Below, piece by piece: positions 1 to 10,497 of a DNA stretch of 64,000 nt. Source of the DNA: Magicicada septendecula (Eukaryota > Arthropoda > Insecta > Hemiptera > Cicadidae); NCBI GenBank assembly GCA_034769895.1, contig CM068372.1, positions 380,379,910 through 380,443,909 on the forward strand, given 5' to 3'. Made by a program: the position numbers and the translations under genes. The stretch's first letter is position 1, and the number at the start of each line of letters is the position of its first letter. Below the pieces are notes generated by a model, which did no database searches, had not been told where the DNA came from, and saw only the letters and a list, made by a program, of their open reading frames with translations.

Positions 1-1310
1 AAATTTCTATCTAACAGGGAAGTAAAATGACTGTCTCCTGATGTGAAGAAAATGCATAAAATATTATGAATACCTTGGCATATGCCTCTACCTATCTGGG
101 ACATACTTCAGGACAGACATCAATATAGCATAGAAGAAAGTAATACATATTATGTAATAGTTATTAGTAGTGTGTTTGTTAGCCCCAAGTCGTTGGGCCA
201 ATTATGTAATATTTCTGTTTCGCTGTCTCTTAGTTTAGAAGTACGGGTTGTTTATATACGTTATTTAATTATGATTATTCTTGTTTAGGTTGTTACAAAA
301 TAATTAATTGCCTCATTAATGGACTAAATTGATTAAACGGCTCTAATGGCTTGAGTTGCATTAAGTTCAATTGTCTTATGGACTAACACCACCTGCAGTA
401 ATCGTCACTCAATGTTGTTGTAATAAATAATTCTGCTGTGGTTATAAACAATTATGTTGTTGATAAAAATAGGTACTTACTTCTATACTTTATCCTTCAC
501 TGGTTACAACCTTATTCATTTTGTTATAGTCGTTGATGATTAATGGAATGTTTGAAATACTTCAATTCGGCGGGCCATGGGTGCTACCAACTGACCCAGA
601 TGTAAACATAACCTTAACTCAAAACCACTAATAGCTCTTTAACTGAATAAAATAAATTCGTGCTTCATTAATTTTGTTCAAATGCTTTTTATTCATCGTA
701 AGGTGTAATATTAAATCCTTTATAAAAACAATTAATCAGTTTTTACTGAAAACAATCGGTTATTTGGTTCTAAATTCATATCTCAGGGTTGGTCACAATG
801 TTGTATAAATCGTCTTTGTTGACAAAATTGTCTAAGCTATTTATATACAATAGAGTTCTTTTAACTGCAACATACGTAACTAAAATGCTGATTACTATTA
901 TTAAAACATCGTAAAAGGAGAGTGATTACAATATAAGTTGATTAAATACTTAACCTAGTACAATAAAGTTCGTCTGAACACTGACGTATAATTTGGAGGT
1001 TAATCGGTGATGTTGAGGTTACCCACGTTAATCTCAATTCACTATTAAATTATGTTTAATAAGTTGAAAGTGCTACAATAATAATGTTTTGTTGGTTGTG
1101 TAGTGTTACTAAATGTAGTTACAAGTGTTTAACAATTTCGAATGGCATTATCATATAATGTACTAAATTCATTAAGTATTTTGTTATAAATGTCACTATA
1201 CTTCCTTAATTCCTTTTTATATATATATTTTTTATATTCACTATTAATACTTTAATTAGCATTCATTGCTGTAATAATACACCACTTTACTACACTTGTA
1301 CTCGAAGTCG
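1..1310. other. AT-rich stretch, no gene seen
   Basis: Low-complexity AT-rich DNA with stops in all frames. The only open frames are about 70 codons or shorter and show no family motif. I see no repeat boundary. Confidence 0.6.
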
Positions 1311-1319
1311 ATTCACTTT

Positions 1320-1775
1320 ATGTCTTGAAGGTTAGGTTGCCCGTGTTTACATTCGGTACCGCACTGCATTATGGGTTAATCGCGAATTACTTTAGCGCAG
1401 GGGCTGTCATCTGTACTGCTTTGAAACTGGTGAAGAATTGTGCCGTTTTAATTTAAACGTTAAATTTCCCGGCCATATTTCGTGGCGACAATGCCGACTG
1501 TATATCAGTACCAAAGGTTACGCGCGGCCGAGGCAACAGCTTAGCTATATCGCTCGGCCTTGACCGTCATGTCGCGGTAGTTGGGGCAGCGTAATTAAGT
1601 CCGCCGCGATTCGTCAGCTGTTTGTTCAACTTTTCTGCCCTCGTGGTAGGCCGGCAGGAACCGTCATTCTTCCTCATTTCTAGTTTTGCACTCCAACGGG
1701 ACACTGGTCTGGGGGCGTCGTAAATTATGATCCATCTTTCGAAATGAGTCTGTAATTAGTTAAAGAGCTTCAGGT
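1320..1775 (+). promoter_or_regulatory. GC/CpG-richer block, possible promoter and first exon
   Basis: This stretch is clearly richer in GC and CpG than its surroundings, with runs such as GCGCGGCCGAGG and CGCGGTAGTTGGGGCAGCG. It has no TATA box of note. It ends in CTTCAG followed by GTGAGG (about 1768-1778), which reads as a good 5' splice donor on the + strand. A CpG-rich, TATA-less block followed by a donor would fit the first non-coding exon of a host gene or lncRNA. There is no coding signal, so this is inference only. Confidence 0.28.
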
Positions 1776-2172
1776 GAGGCAAAAGTGTTGTATTAATCTT
1801 AATTAACTAAGGGCTTGTGTGGGTATTATGTTTATATGTATGTATTTGTGTGTTTGTGACTTAAATATTGCGTCTTGGATAGTTAAGAACACGTGGCCGA
1901 CTTGCCTTTGCTTGTTTGAAAATTAAATAGAAGATGTCGTTGGAATTATATTAAAATATAAAGTAATAATTCGATGTAATAAATATTTAAAGGTAAATGT
2001 GATTTGAATTCGGAAATTTGATAATTGAAATTCTGAGGATTGCTATTTCTATTAACACTTAGTTCTCGGAATAGAATTGTGACAGTGTGTCTGTGATCTG
2101 TGTTTACTGGGGCGAGAAAGAATTGTGTGTGGGTATTTTACTGACGGCTATCTACAAATAAAAATTTTTGCA

Positions 2173-2340
2173 GGGTTCCCGCATAGTCGGGAGGAGAAAG
2201 GGGTTTCGAGGATGTTGACAGGCCATCAGTCGTCGTCTGCAGAGCATTGCTGCAAGATCCGCAACGCCGTCAGACCTCCATAAATCCCTACAATACCAGC
2301 GTGAATGACTGCCCTAAAGATAAAATAAATCATCCAGAAT
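2173..2340 (+). other. possible short exon with poly(A)-like signal
   Basis: The block starts after a T-rich run ending TTTTTGCAG, a plausible 3' splice acceptor at 2172. It is GC-rich to about 2310 and then has AATAAA near 2323. The only frame from an ATG is about 23 codons. It could be the 3' exon of a non-coding transcript that begins in the CpG block at 1320-1775. It could equally be repeat debris. Confidence 0.2.
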
Positions 2341-2344
2341 TAAG

Positions 2345-3500
2345 ACTCGCCAGTTGTTTCACCATGGTCATCATCATTTCGAATTCTGGATAACACGTAA
2401 TCTTCTAAACACAAGTGGGACCATTCTTTATTTTAATCCACAAACACATCACTTCATTGGATTTAAAGAATGACATGAAAGACATCTTCATAAACAGTAA
2501 CGTCAGATATTCAATGATTCAATTTCTGTTGTAACAGGTCCTGTGGACATATAGTGAATTGTGTAATTAACTGAGTTAAAGAATCTACCTGTTTAAATAT
2601 GTCCATTACTGTGCTGTATTTTATAGACGTGTCCAGACATTCAAGATGTCAGATTAATTAAATACGTACAAAAAGTTAACAAAATGGATAGCTGGGAAAA
2701 TCTTAATATTTACAAACACAGTAATAATAATCTACTAATTAAAAAACAAATTTAAATAAAAACAAAACAAGACGATATATTTAAAATCATACATTTATTA
2801 GAATAATAAAATAAACATTAAATATATAACAAATAGCTGACTACATAAATATTATATTAAAACAATATAAAATAGAATCGAATTAAAATAGATTATCCGT
2901 TAACTATACTGTAAACGAAAAATTCAATGACAATTCAAACAAACCTCTGAAGATACAGAACAATTTCTGTGAAACGTGTATCAGGTGAAAATAAACCTAC
3001 TGGCAGTGTATTTATTAGAAGATATTACATTTTTGAAATGTACAGATATTTCTAGTCAAAGGCTCACTCCAATGAACAAAGGGTGTTGTCATACGGTTCA
3101 TTCTAAAGGCAGTAATTTCTGATTACAAGTGGCAATATCTTCACTGTCAAAAACTTAATGATTTGATGGATTTCGCCAATCCATGTGTGTAAGGTAACAC
3201 ATATTACCGCAAATATCCAAACAAGACATGTCTTGTCTATGTCTTATGTAAGTAACTCTGTAACCGATCGCATAAATATCTATCTTAATAAGGCCGTGAG
3301 TTATAATTTGCGACATCACCTGGTGTCAGTTATTCTGTTTTCGCTGTACAAAACGACGATCCGTGCGGCAGTCGTAACAACATAAATTAATATTAACGAG
3401 TCTCGCCATAAGCAAACATTGACAAGTATTAGTATAAATAGATACATTTACTTTTATACAGATCTATATTAATCCAGTATATAGGCTAATAGATGTAAGT
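2345..3500. other. AT-rich stretch, nothing recognised
   Basis: AT-rich DNA with dense stops. No repeat, RNA gene or coding region is recognised. Confidence 0.5.
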
Positions 3501-3504
3501 AGCA

Positions 3505-3660
3505 TATTATCATCATCATCATCATCATCATCATCCTCAAGGTTTAAAGCAAGAATGGTTTGTTCCGGTCTCAAATAGGCATATATTACAGCTGGTCACT
3601 CGGACGTCCCACACCTCTCCGTCCCCTCAGCTTATAGTTCCATAGTTGTTTGGGGATGCG
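3505..3660. repeat. (ATC)n tract plus LINE-tail-like block
   Basis: An (ATC)n run (about 3509-3537) is followed by a block containing TTTAAAGCAAGAATGG and TTCCGGTCTCA. A related block with the same order (ATC run, TTAAACCAAGGATG, TTCCGGTCTCA) lies at 32945-33070. Two copies joined to the same trinucleotide run suggest the 3' end of a non-LTR retrotransposon whose tail seeded the microsatellite. The family is not identified. Confidence 0.4.
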
Positions 3661-4405
3661 GCAGTCAAGTAGCATATTTTAATACTGCAAATACGAAGTC
3701 ATAAGCAAATACATCTTTACAGGCACAGAACAAAGTCTTTCGAAAACTTTAACACGTAACTGTAGAAATGGGAAGAAGAGAGAAAAACGCAGAGCTCTAG
3801 TCGGGAACGCAATAATGACCTTCAACATCGGAGCATTGCGAAGCAGTATGCAAATTGTCAGGCTGCCTGGCACAACACGCAGAGGGCGAGATTCGTGTCG
3901 TAACCGCAAGTTAAGCCACGCATAGGCGCGTCTCGTGATTAGTTCAATTTTCAATAGAAAGTTTGGAGCGTTTGATTTACTGAAGTGATTAGTACCTGTT
4001 TGAAGTAGCCGACAATATTTTGGTTTGTTAGAGGTAACAACACATTTTAAACAAATACCTTGGCCTTCCCCAAGAAAATTACAAGTGATTGGAGTAAATT
4101 TTTTCTTCTATAATTCTAAGAATATGGCTTTCACTAAAGCCGCCCTGGATTTTTATTAAAATATTATTATTATTGTTATTGACATTCTTATAGTTATTAT
4201 TAATATTATTATTATTACTACATTTTTTAATGTTTTGGTCACACATGTATTACTTTTTTCTTCCTTGGCTTTGCCCAGTATTCCCGCATTCATTGTCCCC
4301 GGGCGATAATGAATTCCTTCGATTCTCAAATCAGATAACAAACCATTCCTTAATCACTGTAATAATGCTTCTTATTAGTATGATGAAGGGAGGGGATACA
4401 AAAAC
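3661..4405. other. no gene seen; (ATT)n-like patch
   Basis: Overlapping short open frames on both strands have no recognisable motif. There is an ATT-rich patch at about 4157-4220. Confidence 0.45.
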
Positions 4406-4409
4406 GGAA

Positions 4410-4725
4410 AGTGATGTTACTCTCAGCTGATCGCAACGTCATGGGCAATGACGTTACGATCATCTGATGATGACAGCACTACCTGTTTTCGTATGCCCCT
4501 TAGCATAGTTGGCGCCTGCATAGTGGCGTAAGTATATAAACCCTCAAGCCCTTTTGACTTTGATTATTGACTTATTATTGTTATATTAGTGGCTTAGCCC
4601 AGGGCTTCGAGGTTTCACCAGAGTATAAGCAATATCTGATATTTGTTTGGCTTCATGCAAAATGGATTTTCTGCTTTGTGAATAAAACCATTGTTTTAAT
4701 TATCACGACGTGATTATCACACTAA
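4410..4725 (+). repeat. LTR-like segment (hairpin, TATA, poly(A) signal)
   Basis: In order the block has a near-perfect hairpin (4429-4461), a TATA-like GTATATAAACC (about 4532), and GTGAATAAAACC (about 4678) as a poly(A)-like signal. The spacing of ~150 bp from TATA to poly(A) signal would suit a solo LTR. The ends are not clear and no second copy is in the window, so this stays tentative. Confidence 0.25.
4429..4461. repeat. 14-bp-arm hairpin
   Basis: The arms at 4429-4442 and 4448-4461 pair with one mismatch around a 5-nt loop (GGGCA). Flanking CAG and CTG could extend the stem. Confidence 0.6.
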
Positions 4726-4739
4726 TTCATCAGATGTAG

Positions 4740-5380
4740 AAGAGCTCTACTTTCTTCTTCTCGTAGTAGGCATAATCCTTTAGTACTTTTAGGATGCTGT
4801 ATTCAGTTGGTTGTTATGTTCTAAGAATTCGTTGTCAAGAGAGATTGTTGTTACTGTTGTTTTGTTATTATAATCATTAGCATTATAATTATTGTTGTAA
4901 CCAATTACTGTTTAGTGATATGGGGATATAATGACAGAAGATTGAGTTGTTTCAAAACGAGTTTTTTCTTGTCTACAAATTTCGTGACGTTATTCAGTAT
5001 TTTTCTATTTATGAGGCCGATTATGACCATTGGTGCATTGTGACACTTAAAAGTAAAGGAGCTCTAAAAGAAATATTATATACGTATAAGATTGTTTAGG
5101 GTTGTATCGAGATATATATCTCTGGAATGGGTTAAAACGGAAAAGTCATGCCTTGCTCAGGTACTTGTGGCGGAGTGTGTTGGCTTAAACACCCAGATCC
5201 ATTAAAACGACGAACAGAATTTGTGACGGTGAAGATACTGGCACTTTAAATCACTTTATACATGCCTTTAGGAAGGAGGTTATATGCAGAAGTGAAATTT
5301 TCACTAGCACACTTTTTCATTTTATAAACGTTCTAATTTATAAAATAGTCGTGTACAATTCGTATAGTATTCGTCTTTGT
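4740..5380. other. AT-rich stretch, nothing recognised
   Basis: No gene or repeat boundary is seen. Confidence 0.45.
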
Positions 5381-5382
5381 GT

Positions 5383-5411
5383 AATATATATATATATATA
5401 TATATATATAC
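5383..5411. repeat. (AT)n microsatellite
   Basis: A run of about 14 AT dinucleotides. Confidence 0.9.
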
Positions 5412-5596
5412 TGTGTATACATATATATATTGCAACAGTACAGATAAGTGCTGTACTGAGCATTGAATTTAAAAATTTAAATATACATAATAATTTGTAA
5501 AATAATTAATAATATATTAGAAGTAAGCATGTCAGGGATTGCAAGCTTGGCTCAGACAAAAACATGGACAGGTGTTTCGACCTGAATCGACTTGTA

Positions 5597-5622
5597 ACTG
5601 ACACACACACACACACAGATCT
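5597..5622. repeat. CA/TG palindrome centred on AGATCT
   Basis: An (AC)n run meets a (GT)n run at AGATCT, giving a perfect 26-bp palindrome. The microsatellite therefore switches strand at its centre. Confidence 0.7.
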
Positions 5623-5718
5623 GTGTGTGTGTACACACAGATGTAACTGAGAGTGTGTACAATAGTATTTTGAATGTGTGTGTGACGCAGGTCTATGCAG
5701 GCGAGATTGCCACCCCAG

Positions 5719-5761
5719 TATGAATAATTACGTAATTACTGTTTTTCCGTAATTATTCATA
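5719..5761. repeat. perfect 14-bp inverted repeat
   Basis: TATGAATAATTACG at 5719-5732 is exactly mirrored by CGTAATTATTCATA at 5748-5761, with a 15-nt spacer. Confidence 0.75.
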
Positions 5762-6053
5762 AACTATAAATAAGGAGTAAAATCCAAAGACACAATAACC
5801 ACAATAAAATTTAATAAAATTAACTACATACTGTGTACGAAAACCACGTGAATGGGACACACCGTACGAGTGTAGTGCGAAATAAACTGTGTACAGATCA
5901 AAGGGTTAAGTTACAATGTCCAAAAGTACAGTGCACATGTGTAGTGAAAATGGTTATAAGATGGGTATAGCGAAATTGACGAGGAGTGTGGGAACAAAGT
6001 CCAGAAACAATTTCAAACATGTCGATTTCGTACAACTGCAGGTGTTAACCAAG

Positions 6054-6080
6054 GCGTGGGTATAAATAGGACACCCACGC
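6054..6080 (+). promoter_or_regulatory. TATA box inside an 8-bp inverted repeat
   Basis: GCGTGGGT (6054-6061) is perfectly mirrored by ACCCACGC (6073-6080), and the loop carries TATAAATA. This is a clear TATA box in an unusual hairpin setting, probably the promoter of the LTR-like block that follows. Confidence 0.4.
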
Positions 6081-6356
6081 TACAGTTGTATCTCTTTTGA
6101 TCACCCACAGTTGCGGCGGGAGCTTCTGTCCGTCCGCACGGCGTATTTATTTTTTTCTAAATAGTTTCATTATCCAGTTACATACAACTATGTAACTAAG
6201 TTGTAAATACAATCACTTTTAAATAGTAACAGAATTACATGAGAAGAAAATCAATATAAGATGATCTACTGACGTCCGAAACAGCACGAGAAGAAGTAAC
6301 ATGAAGTTCCGGAGAGCGAGAGAACTGACGACTTAGTTCCAGAGAGCAAAACGACG

Positions 6357-6475
6357 CTGGAGTCTAGAGGCGACTACGCTGGACAAGAGGAATGGTACTG
6401 GAGTGTAGAGTGGCTGCGCTGGACAAGAGGAACTTTACTGAAGTCTGGAAGCGACCCTGGACAAGAGGAATTAAT
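6357..6475 (+). repeat. three degenerate ~40-bp tandem units
   Basis: Each unit carries a version of CTGGAGTCTAGAGGCGAC followed by GCTGGACAAGAGGAA. The units have drifted apart by about a quarter. Confidence 0.5.
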
Positions 6476-7190
6476 GCTGGAGTTCGAAACAAGGACGATT
6501 ACAGATGGATCGATTGCGATTGAGTATGATTGACAACAATAAGGTGATAAACAACTTATTTATCTCTTAGTCGAACAATTAACTCAAAGACAATTACAGA
6601 CATTCTTGTTTTACTTTAAAGTTAAGAGCCAATGTTTCTTGTAAATACAGAGTTAAAATGGTAATATTATTGAAGTAAGATTAACGTAAACAAGAGCTCA
6701 AAATAGTATTAAAATGAAAATAATGCAAAGCATTTAAGAAAAAATTAGTTTTATAAATCAGTACTGGAAAGAAAGATAAATTCAGTAGCTATTAATATTT
6801 TGAATTTCGTTACAATATCTAAAAAGATATTTAAGCATTGATATTTAGAAGCACACTAATTGACTGAGTAGTCAGGAAATGTTATTTTTAATAAAGTAAT
6901 TATTAGAATAGAATATTTAGTCAGTAAGGATGTATACAGCGTAAGCCTTACGGCATAGTAACAAAGCAATAATGAATGTTTTTAGGTCGAATCAAGTGCC
7001 TTGCGCACAATTTCATTATTACTAAATAAATTTGAAATACCGTTACAAGTTACATAGAGTTATTATTACAGATACACCTGATATCCCCTTTTAACTGTGT
7101 CACATTAGTTGTTGCATATAAGTTATCGCTACAAAGTGTGGGTCATCCCAATTTAGCATTACATAAAAATTTAGAAAAACTAACCTGTCG

Positions 7191-7192
<2 letters not shown>

Positions 7193-7232
<40 letters not shown>
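7193..7232. repeat. (AT)n microsatellite
   Basis: About 20 AT units. The tract abuts the 3' end of the LINE fragment at 7238-7690 and may have grown from its tail. Confidence 0.9.
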
Positions 7233-7236
<4 letters not shown>

Positions 7237-7237
7237 T

Positions 7238-7690
7238 TCTATCTTCTTCTCCTGATAGTTTCTATCCGTTTTGGATGTTGGATATCATACAGACTATTTT
7301 AACTTTATGTGGTGCTGGACGGAATAAGTCAGTTGTACTCATGCCTAACCAGGTCCTTAAATTTCTCAGCCATGATACTCTCGGTCGCCCAACTCCTCTC
7401 TTTCCAATTACTTATCCCTGTAGTATGCTAGTATGTACTGAATCTCTGTTCATTTCTCATGAGATGTCCCAGATTCTGACGCTTTCTTATCTTCACTATG
7501 TTAATAACTTCTCTTTCTTTTATCATCTTTCTAAGAACTTCAACATTAGTTATATGTGCTGTCCATGAAATGCTCAGTATTCTACGGTAAAGCCACATTT
7601 CGAAAGATTTTTAGTTGTGGCTTCAGTCAAAGTCCAAGATTCTACACCGTAGACGAGAACCGACAATACGTTGGAGCGTAAAAGTCTCAT
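7238..7690 (-). pseudogene. RTE-type LINE, C-terminal RT/3' end fragment
   Basis: Read on the minus strand in pieces from different frames, the block gives the end of an arthropod LINE ORF2. The pieces are LRSNVLSVLVYGVESWTLT, then WLYRRILSISWTAHITNVEV, then LGHLMRN, then the tail WLRNLRTWLG and LFRPAPHKV. In RTE/BovB-like elements this tail follows the RT and thumb. Frameshifts and stops break it, so it is dead and 5'-truncated. Its 3' side carries a GAAGAAG tract and then (AT)n, as expected of a LINE tail. The RTE clade is the best guess; a related clade is possible. Confidence 0.6.
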
Positions 7691-7823
7691 CTTATAGTAT
7701 TCTATAATATACTACATTCGTGATAATTTGGTTTTTTATATACATGTAATATTTCTGCCTTTACATGTTTATTGTTCTACCTGAAATACGTCTCACATAG
7801 GTAGGATGCATACACCAAAATAA

Positions 7824-8284
7824 TCATACGACGGGCTCGCGGATCGTCGTGTAGTACAGAGAAAAACAAAATACAGACACCAATCAAATCACTAATTACC
7901 AGCGTTATGCCCCACAAATAACATTTGAAATCAACAAGACACTCTCATACAGTAATTCAAGTTAAATGTGTTCACACGTAATAATAATGTCAACTGTTAG
8001 AGTTCCACAAATATCATAAGAAAGTAGTCACTTTTCACAACAACCATTTAATCCGTACTCTACAATCTCGCCGGGTGTAACTAACTAACTAAGCGGCCGC
8101 TTTTGCTTACGTATATATCCTGCAGATGTTCCAGAATAATTTGCGTAGTTAATAAGCACTCGAAAACTGTAGACTGTCCTTGACAACGCAGGCTTCAAAC
8201 AGACACTGCACCTGCTCGGTTAACCGAGAAACGTGTAGAATTACACTATCGAATGTTTGAGTGCGTTCTGTAATTGACGTAACA
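7824..8284. repeat. LTR-like repeat, copy 1
   Basis: This is the most diverged of four related ~0.45-0.55-kb blocks (others at 8289, 9034 and 22877). It shares GACACCAAT..AA.TCACTAAT and the tail CCGAGAAACGTGTAGAA. Family copies begin TGTTACG and end CGTAACA, and have a central TATA-like stretch, which suits a solo LTR. A non-autonomous DNA element cannot be excluded. Confidence 0.5.
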
Positions 8285-8288
8285 ATAC

Positions 8289-8816
8289 TGTTACGACGGT
8301 CTCATTGAGAATTACAAACACCAATGAAGTCACTAATAACCAGCTTTGATTTTTCACAAATAACAATTCGTAATGAACTCGTACAATAATTCAACTTAAA
8401 TGTGTTCACACGTAATAATAATCTCAACTAACAGAATCCCGCACAATAATCACTTTTCACTAATAACCACTTGAATGCACAGAGTAATCGCCCGACGTAA
8501 AATGAACTGACCGTGGCTGGATGACTATATTTAAAACCCGCTGAGACGCCAGAATAATCTGTCACTTTTTGGATATCGTGTTAAACAAGCGCGTGTTACA
8601 GGCGCTCTCGAATCCACTAGAAACAGTGTTTACGTCGACCTTGAACACAGTGCGCTGGCCGGGGCGGTCTGGAATAGACTCCATTGTTGAAGCATGATAA
8701 GTGTCACGTAATTTTCTTTCATCTCATGTACGCACACTAACATTACAACTGGGCTAACCGAGAAACGCGTAGAACGGCACAGCGTATTGTTCGAGAATAT
8801 TCCTAATTACGTAACA
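8289..8816. repeat. LTR-like repeat, copy 2
   Basis: It starts TGTTACGACGG and ends TTACGTAACA, only 4 bp after copy 1. It holds ACTATATTTAAAACC in the middle as a possible TATA region. It matches the copy at 22877-23425 over most of its length. Confidence 0.55.
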
Positions 8817-9033
8817 CCACTGTCCAATGCACTCGCTACATATCAGAATACAGTTACTCTACTTCCCTGTCAGATAGGAATCAAGGTGGTCAGGGTGGAT
8901 ATAAGGACAGATTTGGGTTGTTATTGTTGTCATTACTGCTATTACTGTTGTTGTTGTTATTGTTGTTCGAACAATTACAATTGTCGAATAGTTTGTAAAA
9001 AAGTTACGTTTAAGCTTATAGTAAACATTATAT

Positions 9034-9486
9034 TGTTACGACGGTCTAATTGATCGTCGTATGGTACAGTGGAAAACAAAGTACAAGACACCAGTTAAGT
9101 CACTAATCACCTGCTTTAATTAACCATAATTAACGGTTTGAAGTCAACAAGTTATTCAACAAGATTATACTTATAGAAATATTTGATCAAATCTGTCCAC
9201 ACAAATAATAATGTCAACTATAAAAAATTCCGCACTATAATCACTCATCACTAAGACACCACTTGAGACGCACTGTGTAAATCGCCCGACAATAACTTAA
9301 AACTAAGCGGCAGATGTGGGCAATTTATAGTCTCCAGGGTTCCATAACATGCGTCCTTAACAAGCAATAGAAACTTCTAGTGGATACTTCAGCGGGGCCG
9401 TGGCAGAAGCACACACTGTTGGGATCGTAGAGAAGCTTGTCGAACAACACTATCAAATGTATGAGCATGTTCCACATTACGTAACA
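9034..9486. repeat. LTR-like repeat, copy 3
   Basis: It starts TGTTACGACGG and ends TTACGTAACA. A further piece of the same family tail (AACATTACAGCTGGGCTCTG) follows at 9520-9560, so this copy may have been rearranged with another one. Confidence 0.5.
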
Positions 9487-9598
9487 CTGCCTCGCATATT
9501 AAGTGTCACGTACGCATACAAACATTACAGCTGGGCTCTGTTGGGATAGCCGAAAAACATGTAGAACTTTATGTAACGGCATAACAATATTAATATTC

Positions 9599-9832
9599 TT
9601 ATGCGCATGTAGTGCACAATTGACTGCACTTGTTTACTTATGCGCATGTAGTGCACAATTGACTGCACTTGTTTACTTATGCGCATGTAGTGCACAATTG
9701 ACTGCACTTGTTTACTTATGCGCATGTAGTGCACAATTGACTGCACTTGTTTACTTATGCGCATGTAGTGCACAATTGACTGCACTTGTTTACTTATGCG
9801 CATGTAGTGCACAATTGACTGCACTTGTTTAC
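9599..9832. repeat. 39-bp minisatellite, six near-identical units
   Basis: Six head-to-tail copies begin at 9599, 9638, 9677, 9716, 9755 and 9794. Each holds ATGCGCAT and the inverted pair GTGCA / TGCAC. Because 39 is a multiple of three and the unit lacks stops, both strands stay open (13-residue repeats), but nothing suggests a protein. Copy identity looks complete by eye, so the array is young or recently homogenised. Confidence 0.9.
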
Positions 9833-10302
9833 TGTCTGTTACAATACATCTCGAGTTTCAGAGAGATACACGCATCGGATTAAGGCACCTCACCAAGACA
9901 GCCGGCATCAGGGGAAAGCACCACCACGTTCCCAGTACGTGACCACACTGCAAAATATCACATTTGATGCTCTGCCACGTTGTTGCTCTGATTCAACTCA
10001 GCGACGTCATTATCTTAACAGTGTTGTGATTGTTTCCGTCCGTGATACACGGCCTCCTCCCTGGCGCCATTTTTATTTTGCCTTTTTATATGAAATAAGA
10101 CTGTGGACCGTCTCTAATCTGTGTCGCCAATACAATTGTGCACGTATATGTGTAGACGTTTAGTAGATCGGCTCGTAGGTATGGCGACAAAACTAGGGGC
10201 TCAGGGTTCGACTTTCTGACGCACCATAAAAATCAAGATACATTTTACAACCCAAGTTTGACCCATCCTATGAAAATATTTTCTTGGAATAACATTTGCG
10301 GT
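9833..10302. other. no gene recognised
   Basis: A 112-codon open frame on + (9825-10163) begins beside the minisatellite and has no motif. A weak tRNA-like A/B-box pair near 10165-10215 is discussed under rejected items. Confidence 0.4.
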
Positions 10303-10497
10303 AACAATCTTCTTCTTCTTCTTCTTCTTCTTCTTCTTCTTCTTCTTCTTCTTCTTCTTCTTCTTCTTCTTCTTCTTCTTCTTCTTCTTCTTCTTCTTCT
10401 TCTTCTTCTTCTTCTTCTTCGTCTTCGTCTTCGTCTTCGTCTTCGTCTTCGTCTTCTTCTTCTTCTTCTTCTTCGTCGTCTTCTTCTTCTTCTTCTT
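10303..10497. repeat. (TTC)n microsatellite with (GTC/TTC) interruptions
   Basis: About 65 trinucleotides, mostly TTC with a (GTCTTC) block at 10420-10455. On the minus strand it is the (GAA)n tail that directly follows the LINE fragment at 10498-10840. Confidence 0.95.

Larger units (their letters stand above)
6054..7170 (+). repeat. LTR-like promoter, R and U5-like block
   Basis: A TATA box (GTATAAATAGG, about 6060) is followed by a purine-rich repetitive part (6250-6500) and then about 600 bp of AT-rich DNA with AATAAA-like sites. The same layout recurs near 36190-36960, 46000-46870 (minus), 49780-50340 and 60740-61200. It is read here as long LTR fragments of retrotransposon fossils. Exact ends and internal parts are not seen. 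Confidence 0.3.

Noticed and set aside
9599-9832. CRISPR-like array
   Set aside because: The units are contiguous with no unique spacers, and the window is eukaryotic.
9503-9883. 126-codon frame with 13-residue repeats, and its 99-codon minus-strand partner
   Set aside because: Both exist only because the 39-bp minisatellite unit is a multiple of three and lacks stops. There is no signal of a real protein.
10160-10230. tRNA or SINE head (A-box-like GGCTCGTAGG, B-box-like GGTTCGACTTT)
   Set aside because: The B box departs from GGTTCGANTCC, no cloverleaf can be drawn by eye and no second copy is seen in the window.
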